A stretch of 52,961 nucleotides of DNA, from NCBI GenBank assembly GCA_018970605.1, contig JAGWWA010000007.1, positions 1-52,961 on the forward strand, given 5' to 3'. The DNA comes from Planctomycetota bacterium (GTDB lineage Bacteria; Planctomycetota; Planctomycetia; Pirellulales; UBA1268). A program made the position numbers and the translations under genes. Positions within the stretch are counted from its first letter, which is position 1. Each line of letters starts with the position of its first letter. The notes under the pieces are model-generated. The model saw only the letters and a list, made by a program, of their open reading frames with translations, had not been told where the DNA came from and did not search any database. Positions 42,236-51,885 of this stretch are shown piece by piece.

Positions 42236-43177
42236 TCAGGCGGCGGGCCGCGGCTTCGCCTTTTTAGCCTTTCCGGGCTGGCCCCGCCATCGCCGGTGCA
42301 CCCACCAGTACTGGGCGGGTTCCCGGCGGACGGCTCCCTCCAGAAGCGACGTGTACCACTGCGACAGGCTGGTGAGGTCGCCGGTCTCGGGGCTGCCCGA
42401 GGCGGGGTCGGCGATCCCCTCGACGCGAAGGTCGTAGTCGAACAGCCCGCGGCGCCGCGTCGCCGAGCAGACCATCACCGGTGCCGATGCCGACAAGGCA
42501 AACACCCCGATCGCCTTGTGCACGCTCGCCGGCCGCCCGAAAAACTGGACCCAGCAGCCCCTCGGCCCGGCGGCCTGATCGCCGAGCAGGCCGATGGCGC
42601 CGTTCTCGTCGAGCACCTGCGCCACGTCGGGCGCGCTCCCCTTCTTGGGCAGGATCCGCTGGCCACGCGATTCGCGAAACGTCGTCACGAATCGATCGAG
42701 GAGCGGGTTGTCGAGTTCGCGGGCCACCGAGAAGATCCGCAGACCGAACAGGCCGAACAGGTAGGCGGCCAGTTCAAAGTTGCCGTAGTGGCCCGAAAGG
42801 ATCACCTTCGGTCGATCGAGCCAGAGCAGGCGGACGATCTCCTCCATGCCGTGAATCCGCAGGTGCTTCCGCCAGGTGGTCTTGTGGATCACCCGGTTCG
42901 CGTGCGCGATTTCCACCACCATCAGCAGGAGGTGTTCCCACATCGCCTGAGCCATGTCGCGGCGTTCTGCGGAGGTCATCTCGGGATAGGCGATGTGCAG
43001 GTTGTCGCGGACCACGGTCCGACGAATCCGCAGGCGATTGGCCAGCACCCCCGAAAGCCCGCGAGCCCATCGCTCACAGAGCGGTCGCGGCAGGGCCTGG
43101 ACGACACAGATCGCCACCCTGACGGCTCCGTAGACCACCCGGTCGAGACAGCGCGTGGCGAGCGTGCGGCGGGGCAA
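42236..43177 (-). CDS. LpxL/HtrB-family lysophospholipid acyltransferase
   Basis: The 313-residue protein has the lipid A acyltransferase family signature H130-x4-E135 (SGHYGNFE), the RELDNPLLDRF and LLGDQAAGPRG segments, and a hydrophobic N-terminal anchor (about 13-30). The family transfers acyl chains to Kdo-lipid A or related glycolipids at the inner membrane. The ORF begins at TTG 43177 with no clear ribosome binding site, so a downstream GTG could be the real start. The C-terminus is Lys/Pro-rich. Confidence 0.82.
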   Translation of the reverse strand: MPRRTLATRCLDRVVYGAVRVAICVVQALPRPLCERWARGLSGVLANRLRIRRTVVRDNLHIAYPEMTSAERRDMAQAMWEHLLLMVVEIAHANRVIHKTTWRKHLRIHGMEEIVRLLWLDRPKVILSGHYGNFELAAYLFGLFGLRIFSVARELDNPLLDRFVTTFRESRGQRILPKKGSAPDVAQVLDENGAIGLLGDQAAGPRGCWVQFFGRPASVHKAIGVFALSASAPVMVCSATRRRGLFDYDLRVEGIADPASGSPETGDLTSLSQWYTSLLEGAVRREPAQYWWVHRRWRGQPGKAKKAKPRPAA

Positions 43178-43206
43178 GGTGTGTCGTCCGTGACAGCGGT
43201 GGCAAA

Positions 43207-43228
43207 GCCCCGGATCTCCTCCCGGGGC
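43207..43228 (-). terminator. Hairpin between CPBP and acyltransferase genes, possible terminator
   Basis: GCCCCGG (43207-43213) pairs perfectly with CCGGGGC (43222-43228). On the minus strand it is followed by TTTGCC, a short T run. It would lie after the CPBP-pgsA-rimO-ispG transcript and before the acyltransferase start. Confidence 0.4.
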
Positions 43229-43316
43229 CGTTCAGTGTTGCGAACCCGCTCCTCCCAGGCCAGACCGGTTTGGAGGGCCACCGGGGCGGGAATCCGGGGC
43301 CAAGCGGCCGCACGAA

Positions 43317-44144
43317 CTAGCCCGCCGCCCCCCGCCCAGGCTGGGCGAGCAGCAGAAACACGCTCACCGCGTTGAACATCGCGTGCAGAAGCACGCAGGG
43401 CACGATCGACCCGGTTCGCTCGGCGATCAGCCCCAGGACCAGCGCCAGGGGAAACAGCGGCAGGAAGGCCAGGCCCTGGCCGGCATGGGCCGATGCGAAG
43501 GCGATCGCCGAGAGGGCGACCGCCACTCCCGATTCGTCGGCGAAGTGCTTCTCGAGCCAGCCCTGCAGGATCCGGCGGAAGAAAAACTCCTCGGTAAGCG
43601 GGGCCACCACGACCGCCGATATCACCACCAGCGCGGCCGCCACGAGGTCGCGGCGGCCGTCGAGAAAGTTCACGATCGGGTGGTCGTACGTGACGATGGC
43701 ATTGAGCGCCGCCGCCGCCATGAGCAGCGGAAAGACGACGAGGCCAAGCGCCCGGCAGGCGACCGCCAGATCGTCCCGCAGCCGGCCGCCAGGAAACCCG
43801 AGCGCCGGCCAATCGGCGCCGCGAAACCGCAGCCAGGCGATCCCCGCCAGCATCGTTCCCAGCGACAGCACCGCGTTGCCGACGAGCCGATCGATCACCG
43901 GCCGCGACTCGGGCATCCCGCGGGTCATCAGCGTGGCGGCCACCAGGTAGCCAACCACCACCACCGCCACGTCACCAGCCTCCCACGGCACCTGGGCGTG
44001 GGGCCGTGCGGCCACGAGCGGCTCGCCCCGCGCCATCCGCCTTCGGACGAACGCCGCCGACCAGAGAAATCCGAGAAACGCCGCGGCGAGCACCAGCGCC
44101 TGAGGCCAGGCATCCTGGAGGTGGGGAGTCACGACGTCGCTCAT
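43317..44144 (-). CDS. CPBP-family intramembrane metalloprotease
   Basis: The 275-residue protein has about seven hydrophobic segments and the CPBP (Rce1-like, ABI) motifs: E185-E186-x3-R190 (EEFFFR), H220 (ASAHAGQG) and H254 (LLHAMFN). These form an intramembrane glutamate-type protease site used for prenyl protein processing or bacteriocin immunity in relatives. The ATG at 44144 overlaps the pgsA stop as ATGA. The function in this operon is not known. Confidence 0.9.
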   Translation of the reverse strand: MSDVVTPHLQDAWPQALVLAAAFLGFLWSAAFVRRRMARGEPLVAARPHAQVPWEAGDVAVVVVGYLVAATLMTRGMPESRPVIDRLVGNAVLSLGTMLAGIAWLRFRGADWPALGFPGGRLRDDLAVACRALGLVVFPLLMAAAALNAIVTYDHPIVNFLDGRRDLVAAALVVISAVVVAPLTEEFFFRRILQGWLEKHFADESGVAVALSAIAFASAHAGQGLAFLPLFPLALVLGLIAERTGSIVPCVLLHAMFNAVSVFLLLAQPGRGAAG

Positions 44145-44704
44145 CGCCCCACCAGCGCGCGTGCCGCGAGCACATACTCGAATCCCGACCAGATCGTGGC
44201 GATCACCGCGGCCCACGACACCCAGCCGGCCAGCCGGTCGATGCCGACTCCGCCCGGCGCGAGCTCGGGCCAGGCATGGCCGGCCAGCACGAGGCCGATG
44301 GTCAGGCACTGCAGCACCATCTTCAGCTTTCCGGAGAGCGCGGCCGAGAAGTCGCGGCCTGCCCGCTCCATCTCGGCGCGAATCGCCGTCACCACGAGTT
44401 CGCGGACGATCACCACCACGGCCATCCACGGCTGGATCGCCGAATCGCGGCCCGCCAGCAGCACGTAGGCTCCGCAGACGAGCACCTTGTCCACGAGCGG
44501 ATCGAAGATCCTCCCCAAGCGGCTCACCTGGTCGAATCGCCGTGCATACCAGCCGTCGATCCAGTCGGTGGAGGCGGCGATCACGAACAGCCAGAAGGCG
44601 ACCGCCGGCCAGTCACGTTCCACCGCCGCAAAAAACACCAGCGACAACACCAGCCTGGCGAGCGACAGCAGGTTCGGGACGGTGACGACGCTGTCGCTGG
44701 CCAC
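44141..44704 (-). CDS. pgsA: CDP-diacylglycerol-glycerol-3-phosphate phosphatidyltransferase
   Basis: The 187-residue membrane protein carries the complete CDP-alcohol phosphotransferase motif: D47, D50-G51, A54-R55, G64, D68 and D72. It has about five transmembrane segments, typical of PgsA. It makes phosphatidylglycerol phosphate from CDP-diacylglycerol. The start is GTG 44704, three bases after the rimO stop, with GGAGGG at the end of rimO serving as the ribosome binding site. Confidence 0.9.
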   Translation of the reverse strand: MASDSVVTVPNLLSLARLVLSLVFFAAVERDWPAVAFWLFVIAASTDWIDGWYARRFDQVSRLGRIFDPLVDKVLVCGAYVLLAGRDSAIQPWMAVVVIVRELVVTAIRAEMERAGRDFSAALSGKLKMVLQCLTIGLVLAGHAWPELAPGGVGIDRLAGWVSWAAVIATIWSGFEYVLAARALVGR

Positions 44705-44707
44705 TCC

Positions 44708-46165
44708 TCAACCCTCCACCGGCACGGCGGCGAGGTCGTAGCCGCTCGCCGCCACGACCTCGACGGATAGGATTCTGCCCGTGAGCGGGGTCTTCGGCGA
44801 CGTGCCGGGGGCGGTGAGATACACCACGCAGTCGATGTCGGGGGCGTCTGACTTCGACCGCGCGAGCCAGACGTCGTCCCGTTCGCCGCTGGGGCCGTCC
44901 ACGATCACGTCGAGCACCCGTCCCACCTGCCGCCGGGCGTGGTCGTGGGCGATTCCCTGCTGCACGGCCATCAGCTCGTCGCGGCGGGCAGCCTTCTCCT
45001 CCTCGGGAAGATGACCGTCGAGCTTCGCCGCGGGGGTGTCGGGCTCGAGCGAGTAGGTGAACACGCCCACCCGCTCGAACTTCCAGCGGCGGACGAAATC
45101 GACCATCTCCAGGAACTGCCCGCGGGTCTCGCCGGGGAAGCCGGTGATGAACGTGGTCCGCAGCACGAGATCGGGAATCCGCTCGCGGAGCTTGCCGAGC
45201 AACTCCTCGGTGGCGGCGCGGTTCGTCCGACGCTGCATCCGCTTGAGCACGGCGTCGCTGGCGTGCTGCAAGGGCATGTCGAGGTAGGGGAGGATCTTGC
45301 GGCTGGTGGCGATCTTCTCGATCAGCCTGTCGGTAAAAAAAATGGGGTAGAGATACATGAGGCGGATCCACACGATCCCCTCGACCTTCTCCAGTTCGTC
45401 GAGCAGTTCCACGAGCCGCGGTTCGCCGTAGAGATCCATCCCGTAGTAGGTGGTGTCCTGGGCGACGATCACGAGTTCCTTCACGCCGTCGGCGGCGAGC
45501 TCTCGGGCCTCGCGGACGACCTCCTCGATCGGCTTGGTGGCATGCTTCCCCCGCATCTTCGGGATCGCGCAGAACGTGCAGGTGCGGTCGCAGCCCTCGG
45601 AAATCTTGAGATACGCCATGTGCCGCGGCGTGACCCGCATGCGGCCCGTGTCGTCGAGGGCCCGGGCGGGCGCGGGCCGGAAGATGCTCCGCTGGTCGCC
45701 CAGGCCGCCGATCAGCCGCTCCGCCGTCCGGGCGATCTCGTCCCGGGAGAACACGCCGATCACGGCGTCGAGCCCGGGCAGTTCCTGGAGCAGCCCCTCC
45801 TTCTGCCGCTCGGCGAGGCAGCCCGACACGATCACACCTCGCGTGCCCCCCTGCTTCTTGAGGTCGAGCATCTCGTGGATCGCGGCGTACGACTCGGCCC
45901 GCGAGGCGTCGATGAACGCGCACGTGTTGACGATCACCAGGTCCGATCCGGCCGGATCGGCCACCAGCTGCCAGCCGTCGTCGCGAAGCAGCCCGAGCAT
46001 CCGCTCGCCATCCACGAGATTCTTGGGACATCCGAGGCTGACCATCGCAAACGTGCCGCGGCAGGTGGCGGGATCGACGGGCGGTACCGCCGGCAGCGGG
46101 CTCGCCTCCAGGCCACAGGCTCCCCCAGACGCATCGACGATCGGCAGGCGGTGCATGTCAGGCAC
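44708..46165 (-). CDS. rimO: Ribosomal protein S12 methylthiotransferase RimO
   Basis: The 485-residue protein has all RimO parts. The N-terminal UPF0004 domain has cluster cysteines C46, C82 and C116 (LGCPKN, NTCAF, SGCLAER), the radical SAM cluster uses C192, C196 and C199 (GCDRTCTFC), and a C-terminal TRAM domain follows. It adds a methylthio group to Asp of ribosomal protein S12. The start could be GTG 46165, overlapping the ispG stop, or ATG 46156 just after it. The first 35 residues are not conserved. An in-frame run of eight A (T on the coding strand) is at 45335-45342. Confidence 0.95.
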   Translation of the reverse strand: MPDMHRLPIVDASGGACGLEASPLPAVPPVDPATCRGTFAMVSLGCPKNLVDGERMLGLLRDDGWQLVADPAGSDLVIVNTCAFIDASRAESYAAIHEMLDLKKQGGTRGVIVSGCLAERQKEGLLQELPGLDAVIGVFSRDEIARTAERLIGGLGDQRSIFRPAPARALDDTGRMRVTPRHMAYLKISEGCDRTCTFCAIPKMRGKHATKPIEEVVREARELAADGVKELVIVAQDTTYYGMDLYGEPRLVELLDELEKVEGIVWIRLMYLYPIFFTDRLIEKIATSRKILPYLDMPLQHASDAVLKRMQRRTNRAATEELLGKLRERIPDLVLRTTFITGFPGETRGQFLEMVDFVRRWKFERVGVFTYSLEPDTPAAKLDGHLPEEEKAARRDELMAVQQGIAHDHARRQVGRVLDVIVDGPSGERDDVWLARSKSDAPDIDCVVYLTAPGTSPKTPLTGRILSVEVVAASGYDLAAVPVEG

Positions 46166-47297
46166 GCTCCGCGATGATCTTGTCGAGCTCGGCGCGGAGC
46201 CGAGGCAGGATGGCGTCGTAGGCGAAGGCGCCGAGCTCGGTGCTCCGCTTCTTGAGGTTCACGTGCGTCGGACCGCACCAGAGGCCCAGGTCGGCGTCGT
46301 CGGTCTCGCCCGGGCCGTTCACGCGGCAGCCCATCACCGCGATCGTGATCGCGTGATCCTTCGCATAGGCCGTCATCGCCTTGACCTCCTTCGCCAGTTC
46401 GATGAAGGCCTCGTTCTCGACCCGCGAGCAGCTCGGGCAGGAGATGATGTTGAGCGACGAGAGTCCGTAGTCCACCACGCTCCGCACTCGGCCGGCGGCG
46501 ATGTCGGCGAGGATCGCATTGGCGGCGGCGATCTCCTCCGGCTTGTCGGCATTGGGCACGGTGAGCGATACGCGGACGGTGTCGCCGATGCCCCGGGAGA
46601 TCAGCTGCTCGAAGGCGATCCGCGTCTTGATGATGCCGTCGGGCGGCATGCCCGCCTCGGTCACGCCGAGGTGCAGCGGCACGTCGGGCCGCTGGCTGCT
46701 GAACCGCCGGTTGACCTCGATGACCTTGGTGGGGTCGGAGTCCTTCAGCGACACGGCGTAGCGGGTGAAGCCGATCGAATCGAGCAGTTCGCAGTGCTCC
46801 AGCGCGCTGGCCAGCATCGGCCCGATCGAGTCATGCTCGTCGAACTGCTCCTTCTTGGCCGGATCCACGCTCCCGCAGTTCACGCCCACGCGGAGGGCGC
46901 AGTCGTGGTCTGCAGCCACGCCCGCGATGAACTTCACCTTCTCCTGCCAGGGCTTCGTCGGCTCGTGGTGGTACAGGTGGCCGGGGTTGTAGCGGAGCTT
47001 GTCCACGTGCGGGGCCACGTCCAGCGCGAGCCGGTAGTTCTCCTGGAGGTCGATCGCCAGGTTGGCCGGCGTGCCGGCCCGGATCGCCTCGAGGGCCGCG
47101 GCATCCTTCTTGGAATCGACGGCGATCCGCACCACCCCGGCACCGGCCGCATGGAGGGCGTTGGCCTGTTCGATGGTGGCCGCCACGTCCTGCGTGTGGG
47201 TGGCGGTCATGCTCTGGGGGGCGATCGGGTGCCCGGCGCCGATCGTGATGCTCCCGATCCGCACCGCCCGCGTGGGGTTTCGCTTCAGTTCGACCAC
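46158..47297 (-). CDS. ispG: 4-hydroxy-3-methylbut-2-enyl diphosphate synthase IspG (GcpE)
   Basis: The 379-residue protein has the two-domain IspG form: a TIM barrel beginning with [11 protein letters not shown] and a C-terminal [4Fe-4S] domain with cysteines in ISCPSCSR and [11 protein letters not shown]. It performs the reductive step from MEcPP to HMBPP in the MEP isoprenoid pathway. The start is GTG 47297, chosen by the GAGGAG box six bases upstream; upstream frame extension has no coding character. It precedes rimO with overlapping ends, starting a four-gene minus-strand operon. Confidence 0.93.
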   Translation of the reverse strand: MVELKRNPTRAVRIGSITIGAGHPIAPQSMTATHTQDVAATIEQANALHAAGAGVVRIAVDSKKDAAALEAIRAGTPANLAIDLQENYRLALDVAPHVDKLRYNPGHLYHHEPTKPWQEKVKFIAGVAADHDCALRVGVNCGSVDPAKKEQFDEHDSIGPMLASALEHCELLDSIGFTRYAVSLKDSDPTKVIEVNRRFSSQRPDVPLHLGVTEAGMPPDGIIKTRIAFEQLISRGIGDTVRVSLTVPNADKPEEIAAANAILADIAAGRVRSVVDYGLSSLNIISCPSCSRVENEAFIELAKEVKAMTAYAKDHAITIAVMGCRVNGPGETDDADLGLWCGPTHVNLKKRSTELGAFAYDAILPRLRAELDKIIAERA

Positions 47298-47355
47298 GAT
47301 CGCTCCTCGTCCGTCGGGGGCCGGCCCGGCACGACGTCCGGCCGGTGCACGCCCG

Positions 47356-49857
47356 TCAAAACGATAGCAGACGTTCGCTCTCGGGCGATATGCAGCCCCT
47401 CCGGCGGGCGGCCGCACGGCGGAGGGCCAGCACCACAGCCGCTCCGCCGGCTGCGAGCCAGCCCGCACGCGGCTCCGGCACGGCCGCCACACTCCGGGCG
47501 GCCGCGGCATAGGGGCCGGTGTCGAAATAGCCCGACGTCATGAACTCCGCAGCATCCAGGATGTCGTTCACACCGTCGTAGTTGAAGTCGCCGTCGGACC
47601 AGATTGCAGCGGACCCGGTGTCGAACTTCCCCGCCGTGAGGAACCCGGCAACGTCGAGGATGTCGATCACGCCATCGAGATTGGTGTCACCCGGTGCGGC
47701 ATACGCGAAGGAGATCGAACCTCCGCCGTTCTCGAGCCAACCGATCGCGCGGGACCGGCCGCCGGCGAGCTCGCCGGCGATCGCGGTCGAGACGATCCCG
47801 CTCGTGCCCGACCAGGTGCCGTCTCCCCTGCCCTCGCGGAGTCTGGCCAGCGCCGTGGCCGAGGAAAGACTCCCGGTGACGGTGAGCGAACCGGTGCCGA
47901 TGTCCAGCTTTCCGCCAGACTGGAGGTCGAGCCCGCGAACCGCGGCATCGACACCCGTGGCCAGCCCGAGCGTCGCACCGGCCGCGATGCTCGCGGTGCC
48001 CGACCCGAGCGCCTGGGCATGGGCGGCAAGCAGTCGGCCCGCGAGCACCCGCGTGCCGCCGGCATGGGAGTTCGATCCCGAGAGCGTCACCGTCGCCGTG
48101 CCGGTCTTGGCAAGGCTGCCCGCCCCCGTGAGCCGCCCCGAGAACGCCGTCGATTCCCCGTTGCCGCCGATCGTCAGTGCCACGGCGGCGGTCGAGGTGT
48201 TGGCCAGGGCCAGGGTGCCGGCCCCGGCGAGCCCGCCAAACGTCGCCGACACGATCGGACCGAAGGCGATCGCACCGCCGGTGCCTGACTGGGTATCCAC
48301 CGTGCTCCGCACGAGCGCGGCGGAATGGCCCACGAGCAGCCGGCCTGAGTCCACCCTCGTCGGCCCGGTGAACGTGTTCGAGAGCGTCAGCGAGAGCGTT
48401 CCGGTGCCGGTCTTGGTGAGGCCCGCCGTGCCGGTGAGGATCGAGGCCCTTGCCTCCGCCTGCGTCTGCGTGCCGCTGGCGACATCCACATAGATCGTGC
48501 TTGGAGCGTAGGCCGAGATGAACTGCACTTCCACGAAGTCGGCGGTGGTGCCGCTCGCCACCGGATCGAACCGCAGGCGGGAGATCTGGCCGGTCCAGGT
48601 GGAGGTGGACGACAGCACGACTTCATAGGTGCGAAACTGGCCATCGGCCGTGATCGTGAAGCCCTGGCTCTGAGCCGTGCTCATCGGCAGGGCGCCGTTG
48701 TCGCGTTCCCAGTAGAAGCGGCCCGACGTCTGCGCCGCGCCGGCCACCGACGCCGCCACGCGGACGAAGATCTTGGGCACGTCGGCCGCGGGAAACGAGC
48801 ATTCCGGCCCGATCATCTGCGGGTCGGCGGAGTTCACGTTCACGTGCAGCCGATCGGTCACGGGAAAGCCGGAGTCGGTGGCGTTGGCGTAGGTCCAGCC
48901 ATCCCGCGTGCCCCGAAACTGGTAGTCGGGCTTGAGGTCGGGCTTGTTGGCCGTCGCGAAGGCGCGGATCGACGCCAGGTTGCCGAGGATCAGGTGGTAG
49001 GTGTGCTCGTAGACGATGTCGTCGTCGATGATCTCGGAACGGATCGGGGCGATGTAGCCGGTGTTGGCGCTCGTGGTGCTGCCCGTTCCGGGCGTGCCCG
49101 CGAAGCCACCGATGAACTTCACGGTGTTGGGCGCGAACACGCCCAGCCCCCAGTCGTTGGCATCGACGTAGGCGGCCCAGCCCTCGGTGGCCCGAAACGT
49201 GGTCCACGGCGGCCCCGTGTTGGGGATCACCGACAGGCTGCCGCTCGTGAACGGCTGCGTGCCGGTGTAGGTCTTCAGTTGGGTCAGCTTCGCCCAGGTG
49301 TACACCGCGGGAAGTTCCTGGGTCCTGGCGGCATACTGCGTGGTGTCGCTTCGCGCATTGGTGAGACGGTTGCGGACCGTGGCCACACTGCCCGACAGCG
49401 TGATCCACTCCTCGAGCGTGCATTCGGAATCGACGTTCTGGAGCGCCCACTGCTTCGGCCGGCTCTTCACGTAGAGCTGCGTGCTGCTGGTGGACGATGC
49501 GATCAGCGTCGATTTGTTGCCATAGGCGTCGCCGGCCTGGACCGGGTTCCACGGCCAGGGGCTCCACGAGGGGTGCTGTGTGGCTCCGGCGGGCACGAAC
49601 GACGACGGCCCGGCGTAATACGACTGTTGGATCTCCCGGCCGAGGTCGAACGTGTTGACCACGTTTGAGCCCGACCCGAGCGTGCCGGACGGCTGGAGGA
49701 CGACGATCGCGCCCCCCTTCGAGGTGTCGACGCCAAGGCGGATCGAGCCGTTGTCGAGATACTGGATCTGGGCCTCGGCTGGGGACGGCACGACGCCGCA
49801 CGCGATCGCCGCCCAGCACGCCGCTCCCGTCGCGACCACCCTGCTCGCATGCCCCAT
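47356..49857 (-). CDS. Secreted PEP-CTERM protein with beta-strand repeats and dockerin-like Ca repeats
   Basis: The 833-residue protein begins with a signal peptide (residues about 1-30). It has a large beta-rich domain (about 30-440), then a region of Gly/Thr/Ser-rich passenger-type beta-strand repeats ([42 protein letters not shown]). Two EF-hand/dockerin-like motifs follow ([12 protein letters not shown] and [12 protein letters not shown], around 705-770), and it ends with a PEP-CTERM sorting signal: VPEP, a hydrophobic helix and an Arg cluster. About 12 residues follow the Arg cluster, longer than usual. It is presumably an exported surface or matrix protein. The N-terminal domain was not identified and could be carbohydrate-related. 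Confidence 0.82.
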   Translation of the reverse strand: MGHASRVVATGAACWAAIACGVVPSPAEAQIQYLDNGSIRLGVDTSKGGAIVVLQPSGTLGSGSNVVNTFDLGREIQQSYYAGPSSFVPAGATQHPSWSPWPWNPVQAGDAYGNKSTLIASSTSSTQLYVKSRPKQWALQNVDSECTLEEWITLSGSVATVRNRLTNARSDTTQYAARTQELPAVYTWAKLTQLKTYTGTQPFTSGSLSVIPNTGPPWTTFRATEGWAAYVDANDWGLGVFAPNTVKFIGGFAGTPGTGSTTSANTGYIAPIRSEIIDDDIVYEHTYHLILGNLASIRAFATANKPDLKPDYQFRGTRDGWTYANATDSGFPVTDRLHVNVNSADPQMIGPECSFPAADVPKIFVRVAASVAGAAQTSGRFYWERDNGALPMSTAQSQGFTITADGQFRTYEVVLSSTSTWTGQISRLRFDPVASGTTADFVEVQFISAYAPSTIYVDVASGTQTQAEARASILTGTAGLTKTGTGTLSLTLSNTFTGPTRVDSGRLLVGHSAALVRSTVDTQSGTGGAIAFGPIVSATFGGLAGAGTLALANTSTAAVALTIGGNGESTAFSGRLTGAGSLAKTGTATVTLSGSNSHAGGTRVLAGRLLAAHAQALGSGTASIAAGATLGLATGVDAAVRGLDLQSGGKLDIGTGSLTVTGSLSSATALARLREGRGDGTWSGTSGIVSTAIAGELAGGRSRAIGWLENGGGSISFAYAAPGDTNLDGVIDILDVAGFLTAGKFDTGSAAIWSDGDFNYDGVNDILDAAEFMTSGYFDTGPYAAAARSVAAVPEPRAGWLAAGGAAVVLALRRAAARRRGCISPESERLLSF

Positions 49858-49952
49858 CGCCGCCACCTCGCCAACCCAGCACCCACGGCCGGTACACTGT
49901 TCGGCCCATTCCCACCCTAGCAAACGCCTCCAGCGGCGACACGTTCCATTTC

Positions 49953-50432
49953 ATGCGATACGCCCCCCGGCTGCACATCGTCCTCCACGAGCCCGAAATC
50001 CCGCCGAACGCGGGCAATGTGGGCCGTACCTGCGTGGCGATCGCCGCCAAGATGTGGCTCGTGCGGCCGATCGGCTTCCAGCTCGACGACTACTACCTCC
50101 GCCGGGCCGGCCTCGACTACTGGGACGAGCTCGAGTGGGAGGTGGCCGACTCGTGGGGCCAGCTCCTCGACCGGCTGGCGGAGTCTGCCGCCGGCGGCAT
50201 GTGGCTCTTCTCGGCTCGGGCCACACAGTCCTACACCTCGGTTGCCTACCATCCCGGCGACGTGCTCGTGTTCGGCAAGGAATCCGCAGGGCTGCCTGCG
50301 GCGATCACCGCCAGCCACCCAGACCGGCTGCTCACGATCCCCTCGCGGCCGCAGGTGCGGAGCCTCAACCTCTCCAACTGCGCCGCCATCGTCGCCTACG
50401 AGGCGATCCGCCAGTGGGGCGGAGCCGTTTGA
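49953..50432 (+). CDS. trmL: tRNA (cytidine/uridine-34-2'-O)-methyltransferase TrmL
   Basis: The 159-residue SPOUT methyltransferase shows the TrmL motifs: PEIPPNAGNVGRTC near the N-terminus, VFGKESAGLP in the middle and RSLNLSNCAAIVAYE at the C-terminal knot. It methylates the wobble nucleotide of tRNA-Leu. The ATG at 49953 gives the normal family length; the open frame upstream overlaps the divergent PEP-CTERM gene and is not used. The next gene follows after 19 bases on the same strand. Confidence 0.93.
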   Translation: MRYAPRLHIVLHEPEIPPNAGNVGRTCVAIAAKMWLVRPIGFQLDDYYLRRAGLDYWDELEWEVADSWGQLLDRLAESAAGGMWLFSARATQSYTSVAYHPGDVLVFGKESAGLPAAITASHPDRLLTIPSRPQVRSLNLSNCAAIVAYEAIRQWGGAV

Positions 50433-50451
50433 CCTCCGCGGATCCACGTGC

Positions 50452-51051
50452 GTGAGCCCAGCCGCTCCCAATCTCGCCGCGATCGACGCCGTCGCCGCCT
50501 GGGCCTGGCTTGCAGGCGAACTCGGGGCCGCGGCCGGATCGGCGCGGCACGCCTTTCACCTCCTCACGGTGGCCACGGTCAACCCTGATAACACGGCCGA
50601 CACCCGCACCGTCGTCCTGCGTCACGTGGACCCGATCAGCCGTGAGATTCGCTTTCACACCGACATCCGCAGTCCCAAGGTGCAGGCCATCCGCCGTGAG
50701 CCCCGCGTGGCCCTCCATTGGTACGACCCTGCGATGCGACTGCAGCTGAGGATCGCCGCCCGGGGGACGATCCACCATGGCGACGCATGCGCCGACGCGG
50801 CGTGGAATGCCGCGGCACCGATGAGCCGCGCGTGCTACACCACCGACGTCGCCCCGGGCGACCGCCTCGAGGCCTTTCCCGACGGCCCGGCTGCACCAGC
50901 GGCCGGTGACGACGCGGGCCGTCGGCATTTCGCGGTGGTGTCGTGCCGCTTCGACGAAGTTGATCTGCTCGCGTTGCACGCATCCGGCCACCAGCGGGTC
51001 CGGCTTCACCTCGCGCACGATCCCGTCACGTGGTCGGTGCTCGCGCCATAG
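50452..51051 (+). CDS. Pyridoxamine-phosphate-oxidase-like FMN-binding protein
   Basis: The 199-residue protein has the split-barrel FMN fold of the PNPOx family: HLLTVATVNPDNTADTRTVV (strand pair with substrate-side Arg), IRFHTDIRSPKVQAIRREP (the FMN phosphate segment) and LQLRIAARGTI. The C-terminal pyridoxal-binding motif of true PdxH is not evident, so it is more likely an Alr4036-type flavin oxidase than the biosynthetic enzyme. The start is GTG 50452, close after trmL, with no strong ribosome binding site. The product is cytosolic. Confidence 0.78.
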   Translation: MSPAAPNLAAIDAVAAWAWLAGELGAAAGSARHAFHLLTVATVNPDNTADTRTVVLRHVDPISREIRFHTDIRSPKVQAIRREPRVALHWYDPAMRLQLRIAARGTIHHGDACADAAWNAAAPMSRACYTTDVAPGDRLEAFPDGPAAPAAGDDAGRRHFAVVSCRFDEVDLLALHASGHQRVRLHLAHDPVTWSVLAP

Positions 51052-51091
51052 GCCCGCAACCCCTGCCGGACGCGGCGTCTGGTGGCGGTTC

Positions 51092-51117
51092 GCCCCACGC
51101 CTTACGGCGTCGGGCTA
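51092..51117 (-). repeat. GNRA-loop hairpin at the end of pxpA
   Basis: On the minus strand it reads CCCG-ACGCC-GTAA-GGCGT-GGGG (51093-51114), directly after the pxpA stop and 41 bases after the convergent oxidase stop. The outer pairs CCC/GGG are kept, as in the other copies. Confidence 0.75.
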
Positions 51118-51885
51118 CGACGAGCGAACACGCGACCCGCATGACGCCGGCTGGATCGCGATCCCGACCGCCGCCAACGCCTCGCGGGCCGCCGTGGCGA
51201 TCTCCACCGCCCGCGACCCGTCCCCGTGAATGCAGAGCGTGTCGGCCGCCACTCGAATCTCGCCGCCGGCGCATGTTCCGACCACGCCGTCCACCGCCAG
51301 TCGCACCGCCTGCGCGGCGGCCTCCACAGGATCATCGATCATCGCCCCTGATGACGACCGCGGCACGAGCGTGCCGTCCGCGAGATACCGGCGGTCGATG
51401 AAGGCCTCCTCGGCGACGACGAGACCGGCGGCGCGGGCCGCCATCGCCAGGTTGCTGCCCGACTCCGCATACACCACGATCCGCGGCCAGCGGGCGGCGA
51501 GCAGTTCGACCATTGCCTGGGCAAGTGCCGGATCGCGGCCCACCTGATGATAGAGGCCACCATGGAGCTTGACGTGGTGGAGCGACCCGCCCGCGACCCG
51601 CGCCACCGCCGCGATCTGGGCGGCCACCACGGCGGCACAGTCGGCCGGACTGATCGGCAGCTCGCGGCGGCCGAAGTGCTCGCGATCCATATGCCCCGGA
51701 TGGGCGCCCACCGCCACGCCGTGCCGCATCGCCAGCCGCACCGTGGCGGCCATCAGGTCGTGGCTGCCGGCATGAACCCCGCAGCAGATGTTCGCCGACG
51801 ACACGAGCTGCATCAGCTGCTCGTCGCGTTCCGCCCCCTCGCCGAGGTCGCAGTTGAGATCGATCGTGGCGCGCGTCGCATTCAT
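51115..51885 (-). CDS. pxpA: 5-oxoprolinase subunit PxpA (LamB/YcsF family)
   Basis: The 256-residue protein has the LamB/YcsF signature DLNCDLGEG at its N-terminus, followed by ANICCGVHAGSHD, GAHPGH and the HVKLHGGLYH region, with the conserved Asp and His residues of the barrel. PxpA with PxpB and PxpC opens 5-oxoproline to glutamate using ATP. The ATG at 51885 overlaps the pxpBC stop in an ATGA junction. The gene ends immediately before a GNRA hairpin. Confidence 0.93.
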   Translation of the reverse strand: MNATRATIDLNCDLGEGAERDEQLMQLVSSANICCGVHAGSHDLMAATVRLAMRHGVAVGAHPGHMDREHFGRRELPISPADCAAVVAAQIAAVARVAGGSLHHVKLHGGLYHQVGRDPALAQAMVELLAARWPRIVVYAESGSNLAMAARAAGLVVAEEAFIDRRYLADGTLVPRSSSGAMIDDPVEAAAQAVRLAVDGVVGTCAGGEIRVAADTLCIHGDGSRAVEIATAAREALAAVGIAIQPASCGSRVRSS

